NCBI GenBank assembly: GCA_903917345.1
Contig: CAIXAE010000010.1
Span: 62,001-126,000 of the forward strand
Direction of reading: 5' to 3'
Source: an uncultured Methylococcaceae bacterium
Lineage (GTDB): Bacteria > Pseudomonadota > Gammaproteobacteria > Methylococcales > Methylomonadaceae
Length of the DNA: 64,000 nt
Shown here: in pieces, positions 10,122 to 20,548 of the stretch
Layout of the letters: each line of letters begins with the position of its first letter
How positions within the stretch are numbered: position 1 is the stretch's first letter
The notes under the pieces: model-generated
The model's input: the letters and a program-made list of their open reading frames with translations, nothing else
Database searches by the model: none
Told to the model about the DNA's origin: nothing
Translations under genes and position numbers: made by a program

Positions 10122-10739
10122 TTAATTGTCGTTAATCACTTTTAAAGCGGCACTGAGATAACTCATCATCGACCACAAGGTTAATATGGCGGCAATATAC
10201 AGCAAACCATACCCTAAGTAGTTAATGGGTAGCCCCCATAAATCTTCACGATACAGTAAGAAACCAATCGCTAACATTTGCGCACTGGTCTTCCATTTAC
10301 CAACTTTGGATACTTTAACTTTAGCTCGTTGACCTATTTCTGCCATCCATTCACGTAAAGAGGCAATAGTAATCTCGCGGCCTATAATGATGGCAGCAGG
10401 TATGGCTAAATAAGGGGTGGCTTGTTGCTGAACGAGTAAGACTAAGACAAACGTGACCATTAATTTGTCGGCAACGGGATCTAAAAAGGCCCCAAAGGGC
10501 GTTTCCATATTGAGTTTTCTGGCTAAATATCCATCTAACCAGTCGGTGACACCGGCCAGAAAAAAGATAAACGTGCAGGCTATATTGGCATATTGCCATG
10601 GCACATAAAAAACCACCGCTAACAAGGGAATTAACGCGATTCTGAGCAGCGTAAGATTTGTAGGTATATTAAATTGAATCGCCATCTTGATGATGAAATA
10701 GTTCGTAAATTCGTTCTGCCAAGTGCTTGCTAATGCCAT
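10122..10739 (-). CDS. pgsA: CDP-diacylglycerol--glycerol-3-phosphate 3-phosphatidyltransferase (likely start at 10685)
   Basis: CDP-alcohol phosphotransferase motif DWLDGYLARKLNMETPFGAFLDPVADKLMV; uvrC-pgsA gene order. Confidence 0.93.
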   Translation of the reverse strand: MALASTWQNEFTNYFIIKMAIQFNIPTNLTLLRIALIPLLAVVFYVPWQYANIACTFIFFLAGVTDWLDGYLARKLNMETPFGAFLDPVADKLMVTFVLVLLVQQQATPYLAIPAAIIIGREITIASLREWMAEIGQRAKVKVSKVGKWKTSAQMLAIGFLLYREDLWGLPINYLGYGLLYIAAILTLWSMMSYLSAALKVINDN

Positions 10740-12516
10740 CTACGCTGGAGAGTGCATCCACACTCGCGCTCGTTATGCCTTGCAGCCCCCCAAATTGTTT
10801 CAATAATAATTGCCGTCTTTTGGCGCCTAAGCCCGGTATGCTTTCTAAAACAGACTGTTTAGACGCTTTACCTCTTCGCGCTCTATGGCCGGTAATAGCA
10901 AACCGATGCGCCTCGTCTCGAATATGCTGTATTAATAGCAATCCACTCGCTGTGGGCGTTATATCTATCGGCTGCTCCTGATCTACCAGTATTAACTTCT
11001 CCATACCGGGTTTTCTATCAGGGCCTTTTGAAACGCCGACTATCATAACATTGTTTATGTCTAATTCTGCTAATGCCTTTTGCGCTTCATTCACCTGCCC
11101 CCTCCCCCCGTCTATAAACAAGATATCGGGCGCTTCATGTTCACCTGCCTTGAGTCTTTTAAAGCGTCGAAAAACGGCTTGATGGATGGCCGCATAATCA
11201 TCACCGCCAGTAATACCCGTGATATTAAAGCGCCGATACGCTGATTTAACGGGCCCTTCTCTATCAAAAACCACACAAGATGCCACGGTTTGATCGCCCT
11301 GCGTATGGCTGATATCAAAACATTCCAAGCGTTTGGGTAAGTCGGTACAGCCGAGCTCTTCTTGTAAGCTTAAGAACCGCGCATAAACGCCTTGTTTATC
11401 GGCCAATTTACTTTGCAATGAATTCTCGACATTGGTCATGGCCATTTGCAACCACTTTAAGCGCTCACCTCTGACGTTGGTTGAAAGCGTTACCGCATGT
11501 TTGGCTTGTAGGGCTAACACCTCGAGCAATAAAGCCGATTCCGTCAAGTCATGGCTGACCATCACTTCATGAGGAACGGGTTTATCAAGATAATATTGCG
11601 GGATAAACGCTTCTAGAATGGCGGAAGGTTCATATTCTGTCGCAATACGCGGAAAAAAGGCTTTGTTACCGAGTTGCTGTCCATTACGAATAAAAAATAC
11701 CTGTACACAGGCAACATTACCTTTACTGGCACAGGCAATAATATCCACATCGCCTTTTTCGCCGGACACAAAGTGCTTTTCTAATACTGAGCGCAGTTTA
11801 ACAATCTGATCTCTATAGCCGGCCGCCTCTTCAAAGGCTAATGCGGCTGAGGCGTTTTCCATTTTAACGATCAGTTGATCGATCAATAAACTGCCCTTAC
11901 CTTCTAAAAAGAGTACGGTACTGTCAACATCTAAGCCATAGGTCGGTTTATCAATTAAGCCTACACAGGGCGCGGTACAGCGCTCTATTTGATATTGCAA
12001 ACACGGGCGCGTTCGGTTGTTATACACACCATCTTCACATTGGCGGACCGGAAACAAGCGCTGTAATAACTTTAAGCTTTCTTTAACCGCTCCTGAACTG
12101 GGATAAGGCCCAAAATAGCGGCCCTTTTTATTTTTTGGCCCCCGATGATAGGTGATTTGTGGAAAGTCATGTTGGGTGGACAAGAACACATACGGAAAGG
12201 TTTTATCGTCGCGTAAACATATGTTATAGCGCGGTTTGTGGGCTTTGATTTGCTGACATTCTAGCAGTAACGCCTCACCTTCTGTGTGCGTTACAGTAAC
12301 TTCTATAGCCGCTACTTTAGCGACCATGACTTGTTGTTTTATGGAAGCGGACTGTGTTTTAAAATAACTTGAAACACGATTTTTTAGGTTTTTGGCTTTA
12401 CCAATATAAATAATCTCACTCTTGTCATTCAGCATTTTATAAATGCCCGGACGCGTCGTGAGGTTTTTTAAGAAATCATCGATATCAAAACTTTTTTCTA
12501 TGAGTTCAGCCATCAC
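10669..12516 (-). CDS. uvrC: Excinuclease ABC subunit C
   Basis: GIY-YIG domain (PGIYKMLNDKSEIIYIGKAKNLKNRVSSYF), UvrC RNase H-like endonuclease region (ECFDISHTQGDQTVASCVVF), C-terminal HhH. Confidence 0.97.
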   Translation of the reverse strand: MMAELIEKSFDIDDFLKNLTTRPGIYKMLNDKSEIIYIGKAKNLKNRVSSYFKTQSASIKQQVMVAKVAAIEVTVTHTEGEALLLECQQIKAHKPRYNICLRDDKTFPYVFLSTQHDFPQITYHRGPKNKKGRYFGPYPSSGAVKESLKLLQRLFPVRQCEDGVYNNRTRPCLQYQIERCTAPCVGLIDKPTYGLDVDSTVLFLEGKGSLLIDQLIVKMENASAALAFEEAAGYRDQIVKLRSVLEKHFVSGEKGDVDIIACASKGNVACVQVFFIRNGQQLGNKAFFPRIATEYEPSAILEAFIPQYYLDKPVPHEVMVSHDLTESALLLEVLALQAKHAVTLSTNVRGERLKWLQMAMTNVENSLQSKLADKQGVYARFLSLQEELGCTDLPKRLECFDISHTQGDQTVASCVVFDREGPVKSAYRRFNITGITGGDDYAAIHQAVFRRFKRLKAGEHEAPDILFIDGGRGQVNEAQKALAELDINNVMIVGVSKGPDRKPGMEKLILVDQEQPIDITPTASGLLLIQHIRDEAHRFAITGHRARRGKASKQSVLESIPGLGAKRRQLLLKQFGGLQGITSASVDALSSVDGISKHLAERIYELFHHQDGDSI

Positions 12517-12881
12517 ACTTAACCTACAATCCTAGATGGCGCTATCTATAAGCTGACTATATCTGAACAAATCAACACATTGTTAACTAATACCCCCAAG
12601 TTACGATCTAAATTTGCGTGAGTATGGTATTTTTTTTGCATAAGTGGGTATTGGGATATAAAAACCTTAGGAGGTTTTATTTTATAACTTAAGCCGTCGC
12701 AGGCAAGATAAATTTAACGTGCCTGCGTTATTTGCAGTCTTCCATCTGCAGCGCTATCACTATAAAATACCGAGGTAAAGATAGAATTAATATCTTTAGC
12801 AAATATCAGCGGTTTATAGAACAAAAGCAGTCATCTATAATGCCCCTATCTTTAAAATAAAGAGAATTCTTATTATCTTTT

Positions 12882-13004
12882 ATGAAAATCTATAGATTTA
12901 TATTTCTATGCATTTACCTTGCATTGGTGGGCTGTGGTCAAACGGGCCCCCTGTATATGCCAGGCACTACCCCTCCACCCTCTAAAAATAGCTCTGCAAA
13001 CTAA
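12882..13004 (+). CDS. lptM: Small LptM/YifL-type lipoprotein (MKIYRFIFLCIYLALVGCGQTGPLYMPGTTPPPSKNSSAN)
   Basis: Absent from the ORF track (40 aa). Lipobox LVGC, then GQTGPLYMPG, immediately upstream of lysA as in many gammaproteobacteria. Confidence 0.85.
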   Translation: MKIYRFIFLCIYLALVGCGQTGPLYMPGTTPPPSKNSSAN

Positions 13005-13009
13005 AAAGA

Positions 13010-14257
13010 ATGGATTACTTTAATTACCGAAATAATGAGCTTTTTGCTGAAGATGTTGCCGTTAAAGATATTATTAAACAACAAGGTAGCCCTTGTTACA
13101 TATACTCTAGAGCTACGATAGAAAGGCACTGGCAGGCTTTTGATAAGGCTTTTGGTCAGCAAGCCCATTTAATCTGCTATGCCGTTAAAGCTAACTCAAA
13201 CATTGCTTTATTGAATATATTGGCTCGCTTAGGGTCTGGTTTTGATATCGTGTCTTTAGGTGAACTTATGCGCGTTATTAAAGCGGGGGGTGATCCTAAA
13301 AAAGTCGTTTTCTCTGGCATTGGTAAACGTGAAGATGAAATATTAACCGCGCTTGAGCTCGGGATTCGATGTTTTAATATTGAAGTCAGTGGCGAACTGG
13401 ATAGAATTAACGACATTGCTAAACGTTTAAATGTCATGGCGCCAGTCTCCTTTCGTGTAAACCCTGATGTGGATGCAAAAACACATCCTTATATCTCTAC
13501 GGGTTTAAAAGAAAACAAATTTGGTATCGATATTAACCAAGCCTTAGCAGAATATCGACGTGCCGCTAGCTTATCAAACATAAAAGTGGTGGGGATTGAT
13601 TGCCATATAGGCTCTCAACTCACAGAAACTCGTCCCTTTTTAGATGCGCTAGATAAAATACTAGACTTGGTAAACACTTTAAAGAATGAAGGCATTCATC
13701 TGCATCATCTTGATTTAGGGGGCGGATTAGGTATCCGATATAACGAGGAAAAACCACCTGAACCGGCTGAATACATCAAAGAATTATTAGATCGACTAGG
13801 CCATACTGATTTTGAAATTTTATTAGAGCCCGGTAGAGCGATCGTAGGTAATGCGGGCATTTTGGTCACTCAGGTAGAGTATCTAAAACCGACCGAACAT
13901 AAAAACTTTGCCATTGTTGATGCGGCCATGAACGATCTTGTTCGCCCGTCTCTTTATAACGCATGGCAAGAAATTATTCCGACTAGTCTAAACAGCACTG
14001 CTGAAGCACAGGTATGGGACATTGTTGGCCCTATCTGTGAAACCGGTGATTTCTTAGGTAAACAACGGTTGCTTAATATAAATGCAGGCGATCTTTTAGC
14101 GATTCGATCTTCTGGCGCTTATGGCTTTACCATGAGCTCTAACTATAATTCCAGACCTAAAGTGGCCGAAATTATGGTGGATGGCGCACAATCGCACTTA
14201 ATAAGAGAAAGAGAAACAATAGATCAACTGTGGACAGGTGAACACTTATTACCTTAA
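13010..14257 (+). CDS. lysA: Diaminopimelate decarboxylase
   Basis: PLP-binding CYAVKANSN, HIGSQ, GGGLGIRY, EPGRAIVGNAG; followed by dapF. Confidence 0.96.
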   Translation: MDYFNYRNNELFAEDVAVKDIIKQQGSPCYIYSRATIERHWQAFDKAFGQQAHLICYAVKANSNIALLNILARLGSGFDIVSLGELMRVIKAGGDPKKVVFSGIGKREDEILTALELGIRCFNIEVSGELDRINDIAKRLNVMAPVSFRVNPDVDAKTHPYISTGLKENKFGIDINQALAEYRRAASLSNIKVVGIDCHIGSQLTETRPFLDALDKILDLVNTLKNEGIHLHHLDLGGGLGIRYNEEKPPEPAEYIKELLDRLGHTDFEILLEPGRAIVGNAGILVTQVEYLKPTEHKNFAIVDAAMNDLVRPSLYNAWQEIIPTSLNSTAEAQVWDIVGPICETGDFLGKQRLLNINAGDLLAIRSSGAYGFTMSSNYNSRPKVAEIMVDGAQSHLIRERETIDQLWTGEHLLP

Positions 14258-14296
14258 AACAGTACGTCGACTATTCTTAACGCCATTTAATATGAA

Positions 14297-15127
14297 GTGA
14301 TGATAAATTTCACAAAAATGCAGGGCATCGGCAATGACTTTGTCGTTATTGATGCGATTAATCAAGCGGTTTCATTAACTCCGGAAAACATCCGGTTTAT
14401 GGCTGACCGTAAGTATGGGATTGGCTTTGATCAATTATTACTGGTTGAAAAAGCCAGCACAGAACAAAGCGACTTTAAGTATCGCATTTTTAATGCGGAT
14501 GGCAGTGAAGTCGGACAATGTGGCAATGGCGCCCGCTGTTTTGCACGATTTGTCCGCGACAAGGGACTATCGTCTAAGAACCCTATTCATGTCGACACAA
14601 ACTCTGGCCCCCTTGCACTTTATTTTAGTGACGATGATTTAATCACTGTCAATATGGGCATACCCAGACATAACCCTGCCCAAGTGCCTATGCTGGCCGA
14701 GCAAGAGGCCTTGACCTATCAGCTGACTATTAACAACACGCCTGTTAGTTTTGGAGCTGTATCGATGGGAAATCCTCATGCGGTTATTAAAGTCAGTGAC
14801 ATTAAATCTGCGCCTGTAGCTGAATGGGGTGAAATACTGGAGTCTCATGCTTTCTTTCCTGAGCGAGCCAATATTGGCTTTATGCAAGTCATTAGTAGGC
14901 AGGCCATTAAGCTTCGCGTTTATGAACGAGGAGCGGCTGAAACTTTAGCGTGTGGAAGCGGTGCTTGTGCGGCTGTGGTTATAGGAATAGAACAAAACCT
15001 GCTAGACTCTGAAGTTGAAGTTGAACTTCCGGGTGGAAGTCTAAAAATTAGCTGGAATGGCCGCGGCCAACCTGTTCTGATGACAGGTCCCGCAATATCC
15101 GTTTATGATGGTGTAATAAAACTATGA
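14297..15127 (+). CDS. dapF: Diaminopimelate epimerase
   Basis: FTKMQGIGNDFVVID, FNADGSEVGQCGNGARCFARF, ERGAAETLACGSGACAA. Confidence 0.97.
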   Translation: MMINFTKMQGIGNDFVVIDAINQAVSLTPENIRFMADRKYGIGFDQLLLVEKASTEQSDFKYRIFNADGSEVGQCGNGARCFARFVRDKGLSSKNPIHVDTNSGPLALYFSDDDLITVNMGIPRHNPAQVPMLAEQEALTYQLTINNTPVSFGAVSMGNPHAVIKVSDIKSAPVAEWGEILESHAFFPERANIGFMQVISRQAIKLRVYERGAAETLACGSGACAAVVIGIEQNLLDSEVEVELPGGSLKISWNGRGQPVLMTGPAISVYDGVIKL

Positions 15128-15804
15128 AAGATCAAAAGAATACGATAACTGCCACGCAAGTTGAAAGCTACTTAAGTCAAAATTTAGATTTCTTCCATGG
15201 GCATTTACATCTATTAGAAGAAATGAGTATTCCGCATGCCAGTGGCTCTGCTGTATCACTTATTTCAAAGCAACTTGAGATCTTTAGAAACAAACATCAG
15301 GAGTTAGAAAACCAACTGACCTCTTTGATCGACATCGCGCGAGAAAATGATAATTCGATGATTCGAATGCATAAGTTAACACTTGCATTACTTGAGGCCT
15401 CTACCATAGAAGAAGTGATATCTAATCTTAAAGCCGTGTTTGCAGAATACTTTTTAACTGATTTTGTCGCTATAAAGATCATTAAAAAATGTCCTGAATC
15501 TTCAATGTCACATTTGTTTATTGACCCTGACAGCAAAGATCTTCTTCCATTTATGAAAGAGCTGACAAGTAATCAACCTAAATGCGGACGCCCCACTATT
15601 AGTCAGTCTAAAGTACTGTTTGACACTTCGGCTTTAGAAATAAAATCGTGGGCCGTCATACCGATGAACTTCACTGAACTCGAGGGTATTTTAGCGATAG
15701 GTAGCCGAGAGAAAGATCGCTTTCACCACAGCATGGGGAATTTATTTTTAACTCAAATTAGTGAAATCATAGGGACACGTTTAATTTCATTACTCCGTAA
15801 ATGA
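15124..15804 (+). CDS. DUF484 family protein
   Basis: Position between dapF and xerC; N-terminus VESYLSQNLDFFHGHLHLLEEMSIPHASGSAVSLISKQLEIFR typical of DUF484. Confidence 0.88.
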   Translation: MKDQKNTITATQVESYLSQNLDFFHGHLHLLEEMSIPHASGSAVSLISKQLEIFRNKHQELENQLTSLIDIARENDNSMIRMHKLTLALLEASTIEEVISNLKAVFAEYFLTDFVAIKIIKKCPESSMSHLFIDPDSKDLLPFMKELTSNQPKCGRPTISQSKVLFDTSALEIKSWAVIPMNFTELEGILAIGSREKDRFHHSMGNLFLTQISEIIGTRLISLLRK

Positions 15805-15805
15805 A

Positions 15806-16732
15806 ATGATGCATGTTGATGCTCAGCAGATGCTGGCTGATTATGTAACCCAACTCACTATTGAAAAACGCGCGTCACAACATACCCTAAAAAACTATCA
15901 ACGAGATATCGCTCAGCTTGAGCAATATTGCATAAAAAAAGAGGTTGGCTTATGGGCTGACCTCACTCAAAATGATATACGGTCACATATGGCTAATCGC
16001 CATAGAAATGGCTTGGGTAGTAAATCAATTCAACGCGAACTGTCTGCTATTCGTGGATTTTTTAACTACCTTCTCAAAAATAACTTAGTCGAAAATAATC
16101 CCGCTCAACATATCAAAGCCCCTAAACAGGCGAGAAAACTACCCCGAACACTCGATGTTGACCAAATCAATGGGTTGCTAGACGCTAAGCCTAACTCGAG
16201 CTTAGAGATTCGTGACTTAGCGATGTTCGAATTATTTTATTCTTCTGGCATACGTTTAAGTGAATTAAGCGCTCTTGATTTAAATGATATTGATCTGGGC
16301 GATAAAACATTATTAATCCGCTCAGGCAAAGGCAATAAATCAAGAATACTGCCCATGGGCGGTAAAGCTATTAATGCTATCAAGCTTTGGCTGGGGCATC
16401 GCATTGTAAATCCAGAATCAACCGAATCCGCTTTATTTACATCAAACCGTGGCACTCGATTAGGCCAAAGAAGCATCGAATTAAGACTGTCGTCATGGTG
16501 TACAAAAAAGGGCTTAATTGAAAGTATACATCCCCATATGCTGAGACACTCTTTTGCTAGTCACTTACTTGAATCCAGTCAAGACTTAAGAGCCGTACAA
16601 GAACTGTTAGGACACAGTAATATAAGTACGACGCAAATCTATACGCATCTGGATTTTCAGCATTTGGCAGATATCTATGATAAATCACACCCCAGAGCGA
16701 AAAAAAATCGCTCCAACCCTAAGCCTAGCTAA
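15806..16732 (+). CDS. xerC: Site-specific tyrosine recombinase XerC
   Basis: SGIRLSELSAL, GKGNKSRILPM, HMLRHSFASHLLES, LLGHSNISTTQIYTHLDF. Confidence 0.95.
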   Translation: MMHVDAQQMLADYVTQLTIEKRASQHTLKNYQRDIAQLEQYCIKKEVGLWADLTQNDIRSHMANRHRNGLGSKSIQRELSAIRGFFNYLLKNNLVENNPAQHIKAPKQARKLPRTLDVDQINGLLDAKPNSSLEIRDLAMFELFYSSGIRLSELSALDLNDIDLGDKTLLIRSGKGNKSRILPMGGKAINAIKLWLGHRIVNPESTESALFTSNRGTRLGQRSIELRLSSWCTKKGLIESIHPHMLRHSFASHLLESSQDLRAVQELLGHSNISTTQIYTHLDFQHLADIYDKSHPRAKKNRSNPKPS

Positions 16733-16827
16733 GCAATAAACTTAAAAACCTGCTAACATTGCAAATATTTTTGACCGAATACAGTTGTTTTATTTAAAAA
16801 ACACACCCTCATGACAGGATACTGGAA

Positions 16828-17937
16828 ATGGCAGCACACGACACACTAGATGAGACAAAATCTAAAGGCATTCTATGGGGGTTTGGGGTTCTTACACTCG
16901 CATCTTTAGTCGTACTTTTAATTCTAGGTGCTTGGTGGGGCAGCGAACCAGATCAATTTAACATCCAAGATGAAGCGCGTAAACGTGTCGAAGAGTCTAA
17001 AGTTGAAACCAATGAACACCATGAACAACCGGTTCATGTTGCTGAAGCACCCAAAACAAATGAAGACGGAGAAATTGCTGAAGGCGAGTTCTCTGAAATG
17101 CCTATCGGTTATACCTATACCAACACCTTAGCGCATATTGCTGAAGTTTTATTACACAAAAGCGGCGGATATATTACTAATGACGTTGCCCCACCTGGCG
17201 TATTTCTAGACAACATCTCAAACTGGGAATATGGCGCACTCGTTATGTTGCGTGACGCAACTACCGCATTAAGAAACCACTTTGCTAGAGACCAATCTCA
17301 ATCAGCTGAAGATCCTGACTTGGCGATTGCAGAACCTTATTTTTACTATGAGCATAACTCATGGGCATTACCTTCAACTGAAGCAGAGTATCAAAAAGGT
17401 ATTGAAGCATTGCATAAGTACATGTCACGCTTACAAAAATATGGCGGCAATGTTAAAAAAGCTCAATTTTATTCAAGAGCGGATAATTTATGGCAATACA
17501 CTGAGGTTGTGATTAAACGTCTGGGTGGTTTATCAACACGCTTAACGGCTAATAGTGCGGGTGGTAATTATGGTCCCGGGCTTTCTGTACTTGAAAAACA
17601 AGCCGCTGATGAAAAAGGCACGCCCGTAACCAAAGTATCATGGTTAGAAATAGACGATATTTTCTATGAGGCGCGTGGCGCAAGCTGGGCTCTATTACAT
17701 ATTCTTAGAGCTATTAAACATGACTTTGCTGATATTCTTTTAGATAAACGTGCGATGCGTACCGTAGATATTATGATTAAAGCGATGGAAAATGCTTTGA
17801 CACCTATTTTAAGCCCAATGATCTTAGATGGTAGTGGTTACGGTTTATTTGCTAACTATTCACTCACCATGGCTAATTACATTTCACGTGCTAACGCGGC
17901 GGCATTAGACTTACGTGACATTATGAACAGGGGCTAA
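16828..17937 (+). CDS. DUF2333 family protein
   Basis: N-terminal TM anchor, overall sequence pattern (LRNHFARDQSQSAEDPDLAIAEPYF) consistent with the family. Confidence 0.75.
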   Translation: MAAHDTLDETKSKGILWGFGVLTLASLVVLLILGAWWGSEPDQFNIQDEARKRVEESKVETNEHHEQPVHVAEAPKTNEDGEIAEGEFSEMPIGYTYTNTLAHIAEVLLHKSGGYITNDVAPPGVFLDNISNWEYGALVMLRDATTALRNHFARDQSQSAEDPDLAIAEPYFYYEHNSWALPSTEAEYQKGIEALHKYMSRLQKYGGNVKKAQFYSRADNLWQYTEVVIKRLGGLSTRLTANSAGGNYGPGLSVLEKQAADEKGTPVTKVSWLEIDDIFYEARGASWALLHILRAIKHDFADILLDKRAMRTVDIMIKAMENALTPILSPMILDGSGYGLFANYSLTMANYISRANAAALDLRDIMNRG

Positions 17938-17944
17938 TAGCTCA

Positions 17945-18244
17945 ATGGATGAACAGATCAACTACAATCTAACTCAAGCCAGCACCTGGAAACGTATTTT
18001 CTTCATGATGGTTTTTGCGGCAATAGGCTCATTAGTTAGAATAATGATTTGGGGCGTTATTTTATTACAGGTGGGTTCAACACTCTTAACGGGTAAAGCC
18101 AATCCAAACATACTTAGCCTGGGGCAAAACCTATCCTCGTATACTTATCATATTTTATTATTTATGACTTTTAATACGGAAACCTTACCTTTTCCTTTTT
18201 CTGCGTGGAACTTAAGCACAGAGATAGAGTTAATTAATAAATAA
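17945..18244 (+). CDS. DUF4389-like small membrane protein
   Basis: 99 aa with TM helices and the characteristic late 'LPFPFSAWN' segment. Confidence 0.65.
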   Translation: MDEQINYNLTQASTWKRIFFMMVFAAIGSLVRIMIWGVILLQVGSTLLTGKANPNILSLGQNLSSYTYHILLFMTFNTETLPFPFSAWNLSTEIELINK

Positions 18245-18286
18245 AAAAAAGCCCGATCAAATTAAACACTTGATCGGGCTTTTTTC
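18245..18286. terminator. Bidirectional Rho-independent terminator
   Basis: AAAAAAGCCCGATCAA-N-TTGATCGGGCTTTTTT between convergent genes. Confidence 0.92.
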
Positions 18287-18303
18287 AAAGACTTAGACTG
18301 AGT

Positions 18304-18975
18304 CTAATCTTCGTCTTCTTCGTCGTCTTCATAATCGTCATCTTCTTCATCACCCATCTCGTAGAACTCCATCTCATCTTCGGTCTCTTCTTGGTCGAGA
18401 TCAGAAGCCTCATCATAATCAAACTCATCATCTATATTTAACAGAGTCTTTAAATAGCGATAAAGTAGTCTAGATGATTTAGGCGGCTTATTAGCTTCCG
18501 CTTCTTTCTGAATATTTCTTAATAGCTGTCTAAGATGCTGTCTATCAGCATCAGGCTGTTCATTTAAAAACGCCGTTAAAGCATCATGCCCCCCTTTAAC
18601 TAATCGATCTCTCCAGCGCTCAACGATGTGATGCTCTCTTACACCATGAGCACTCTTGTTTTTTATTCTCGCTAACTTCTCTAAAATAGGCTCAACATCT
18701 ATTTTGTGTAGTTGCCCAGTTATAAATTTTAAAAGGCGCTTTCTTGCCCCTTTATGGGGCATCTTAGAAACCTCAAGAATCGCTTTGTGGATATTTTCTG
18801 GCAAGTCTAGTGAATTAACTTGAGTGACAGACAGCTCAGATATCTCTTCACCCAAGGCAAAGAGAGCTGCCATATCTTTTTTTATCCGCGTTTTATTAGG
18901 CCTAACGGCGTAATAAACTATCTGACCTTGGTCATCATATTCATACTCATAATCAAATTCTTGCTCTTCACTCAT
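18304..18975 (-). CDS. darP: DarP/YjgA (DUF615) ribosome biogenesis-associated protein with acidic C-terminal tail
   Basis: RPNKTRIKKDMAALFALGEEISEL; EHHIVERWRDRLVKGGHDALTAFLNEQPDADRQHLRQLLRN. Confidence 0.88.
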   Translation of the reverse strand: MSEEQEFDYEYEYDDQGQIVYYAVRPNKTRIKKDMAALFALGEEISELSVTQVNSLDLPENIHKAILEVSKMPHKGARKRLLKFITGQLHKIDVEPILEKLARIKNKSAHGVREHHIVERWRDRLVKGGHDALTAFLNEQPDADRQHLRQLLRNIQKEAEANKPPKSSRLLYRYLKTLLNIDDEFDYDEASDLDQEETEDEMEFYEMGDEEDDDYEDDEEDED

Positions 18976-19223
18976 CTTTTATCAAACCATCACACATAAA
19001 AATATCGCTATAAACTCTAGAAAACTGACCGAAACGTTCCTGCCTATTAAAACCAAACGAGATACACAATCAATTAAACACTCCTGAACATTTTACCACA
19101 GACTATCTCAGCATCTTCTAAGCGTTAAATACTGATTAAATATTAAAATCTATTTATTACTGAGCAATCAGGACAAATTTGCGATAATGCTCGATCATTC
19201 ACTTTTAAGGATATTACTCACCC

Positions 19224-20129
19224 ATGTGGTTTAAAAATCTCAGCATTTTTCGTCTTACCGAAACATTCACATTATCAGCCGAAGAATTAGAACAAAAACT
19301 AGAGGCACTCGCTTTTCGACCTTGCGGGCCTCATGAAGAGTTTTCTTTAGGCTGGACTTCACCTATAGGTAAGTCCGGACAACAGCTTGTCCATTCAAGC
19401 AATGGCTATATGATGCTATGTGGAAAAAAAGAAGAGCGTGTTTTGCCATCCGCAGTTATCAATGAATTGGTTCAAGAAAAAATCATAGAAAAAGAAGAGC
19501 AGCAAGCACGTAAATTATCTAAAAAAGAACGCACCGAAATAAAAGACGAAATTATTTTTGAATCACTGCCTAAAGCATTCACATTTTCACGGAAAACATA
19601 TGCTTATATTGATATTAAAGGCAGCTATATTGTCGTTGATTCAGCTTCTAGCAAAAGCGCAGAAGATTTATTAAGCCTACTTCGTAAATCCCTAGGATCT
19701 TTGCCGGCAATCCCATTAAATACGCTTGATAAACCAAGTAGCATAATGACCCAATGGTTACTCACTCAACAAACGCCGAGCGATTTAACTATCGAAGATG
19801 AATGTGAATTACGTTCCGACGAATCAGGCAGTATTATTCGTTGTAAAAAACATGATCTTAGCTTACCTGAAATAAAGAACCATCTAGACTCCGGCAAAGC
19901 CGTCATTAAATTAGCACTAAGCTGGTCAGACCGCCTAGCCTTCATAATTGATGAACACTTAGCTGTTAAACGCCTACGTTTTCTTGATTTAATACAGGAT
20001 CAGGTTTCAGAAACAGATATTACAGACGCAGAAGCACAGTTTGATGTTGATTTTTCAATCATGTCAGCAGAGTTAGCTAACTTTATTCCACGTTTATTGG
20101 AAATTTTTGGCGGGGAAAATCAGGCATAA
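19224..20129 (+). CDS. rdgC: Recombination-associated protein RdgC
   Basis: MWFKNLSIFRLTE...LEQKLEALAFRPCGPHEEFSLGWTSP; LPKAFTFSRKTYAYID. Confidence 0.95.
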   Translation: MWFKNLSIFRLTETFTLSAEELEQKLEALAFRPCGPHEEFSLGWTSPIGKSGQQLVHSSNGYMMLCGKKEERVLPSAVINELVQEKIIEKEEQQARKLSKKERTEIKDEIIFESLPKAFTFSRKTYAYIDIKGSYIVVDSASSKSAEDLLSLLRKSLGSLPAIPLNTLDKPSSIMTQWLLTQQTPSDLTIEDECELRSDESGSIIRCKKHDLSLPEIKNHLDSGKAVIKLALSWSDRLAFIIDEHLAVKRLRFLDLIQDQVSETDITDAEAQFDVDFSIMSAELANFIPRLLEIFGGENQA

Positions 20130-20130
20130 A

Positions 20131-20165
20131 AAAAAGCCCGGCGGGTAAACCCGCCGGGCTTTTTC
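20131..20165. terminator. Bidirectional Rho-independent terminator
   Basis: AAAAAGCCCGGCGGGTAAACCCGCCGGGCTTTTT. Confidence 0.93.
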
Positions 20166-20185
20166 AGCATTAAAGCAAAGTTGAA

Positions 20186-20464
20186 TTATTTCAACATTGA
20201 TTTTTTGAACAAGTTGTCCAATTTGCTGTTTGTGTCTTGTGCGTATTGAGCAGCACGGTTAGCAGCTGATTCAGCAGCAGCAGCTTGAGCAGCAGCAGCG
20301 TCAGCAGCAGCTTTTGCGCTAGCAGCGTCAGAAGAAGCAGAAGCTACAGATGATTTCAAACCGTCAATTTGTGATTGAAGACCTTCAATGTCAGAGTTAG
20401 TTGCACAACCAACTACTAAGCTAGCAACCATTGCGATCATTGATAATTTAATTACTTTTTTCAT
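20186..20464 (-). CDS. Lpp/OprI-like alanine-zipper lipoprotein
   Basis: MKKVIKLSMIAMVASLVVGCATNSDIEGLQSQIDG lipobox and Ala-rich coiled coil; start trimmed from the ORF-track start. Confidence 0.85.
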   Translation of the reverse strand: MKKVIKLSMIAMVASLVVGCATNSDIEGLQSQIDGLKSSVASASSDAASAKAAADAAAAQAAAAESAANRAAQYAQDTNSKLDNLFKKSMLK

Positions 20465-20548
20465 ATTATTTTCCTTAGTCAGAGTTATTACTACAAAAAA
20501 CATTATAGCTGGCACAGATTTTATCAGGTTTTTAAAAAAATTCCACTT

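Noticed and set aside
10669-10739. uvrC/pgsA coding overlap as unusual
   Set aside because: The ORF-track start for pgsA is too early; with a start at 10685 the overlap is about 17 bp, and uvrC-pgsA adjacency is ordinary in gammaproteobacteria.
15806-16732. Tyrosine recombinase as a mobile-element integrase
   Set aside because: Gene order dapF-DUF484-xerC and motifs identify it as core XerC.
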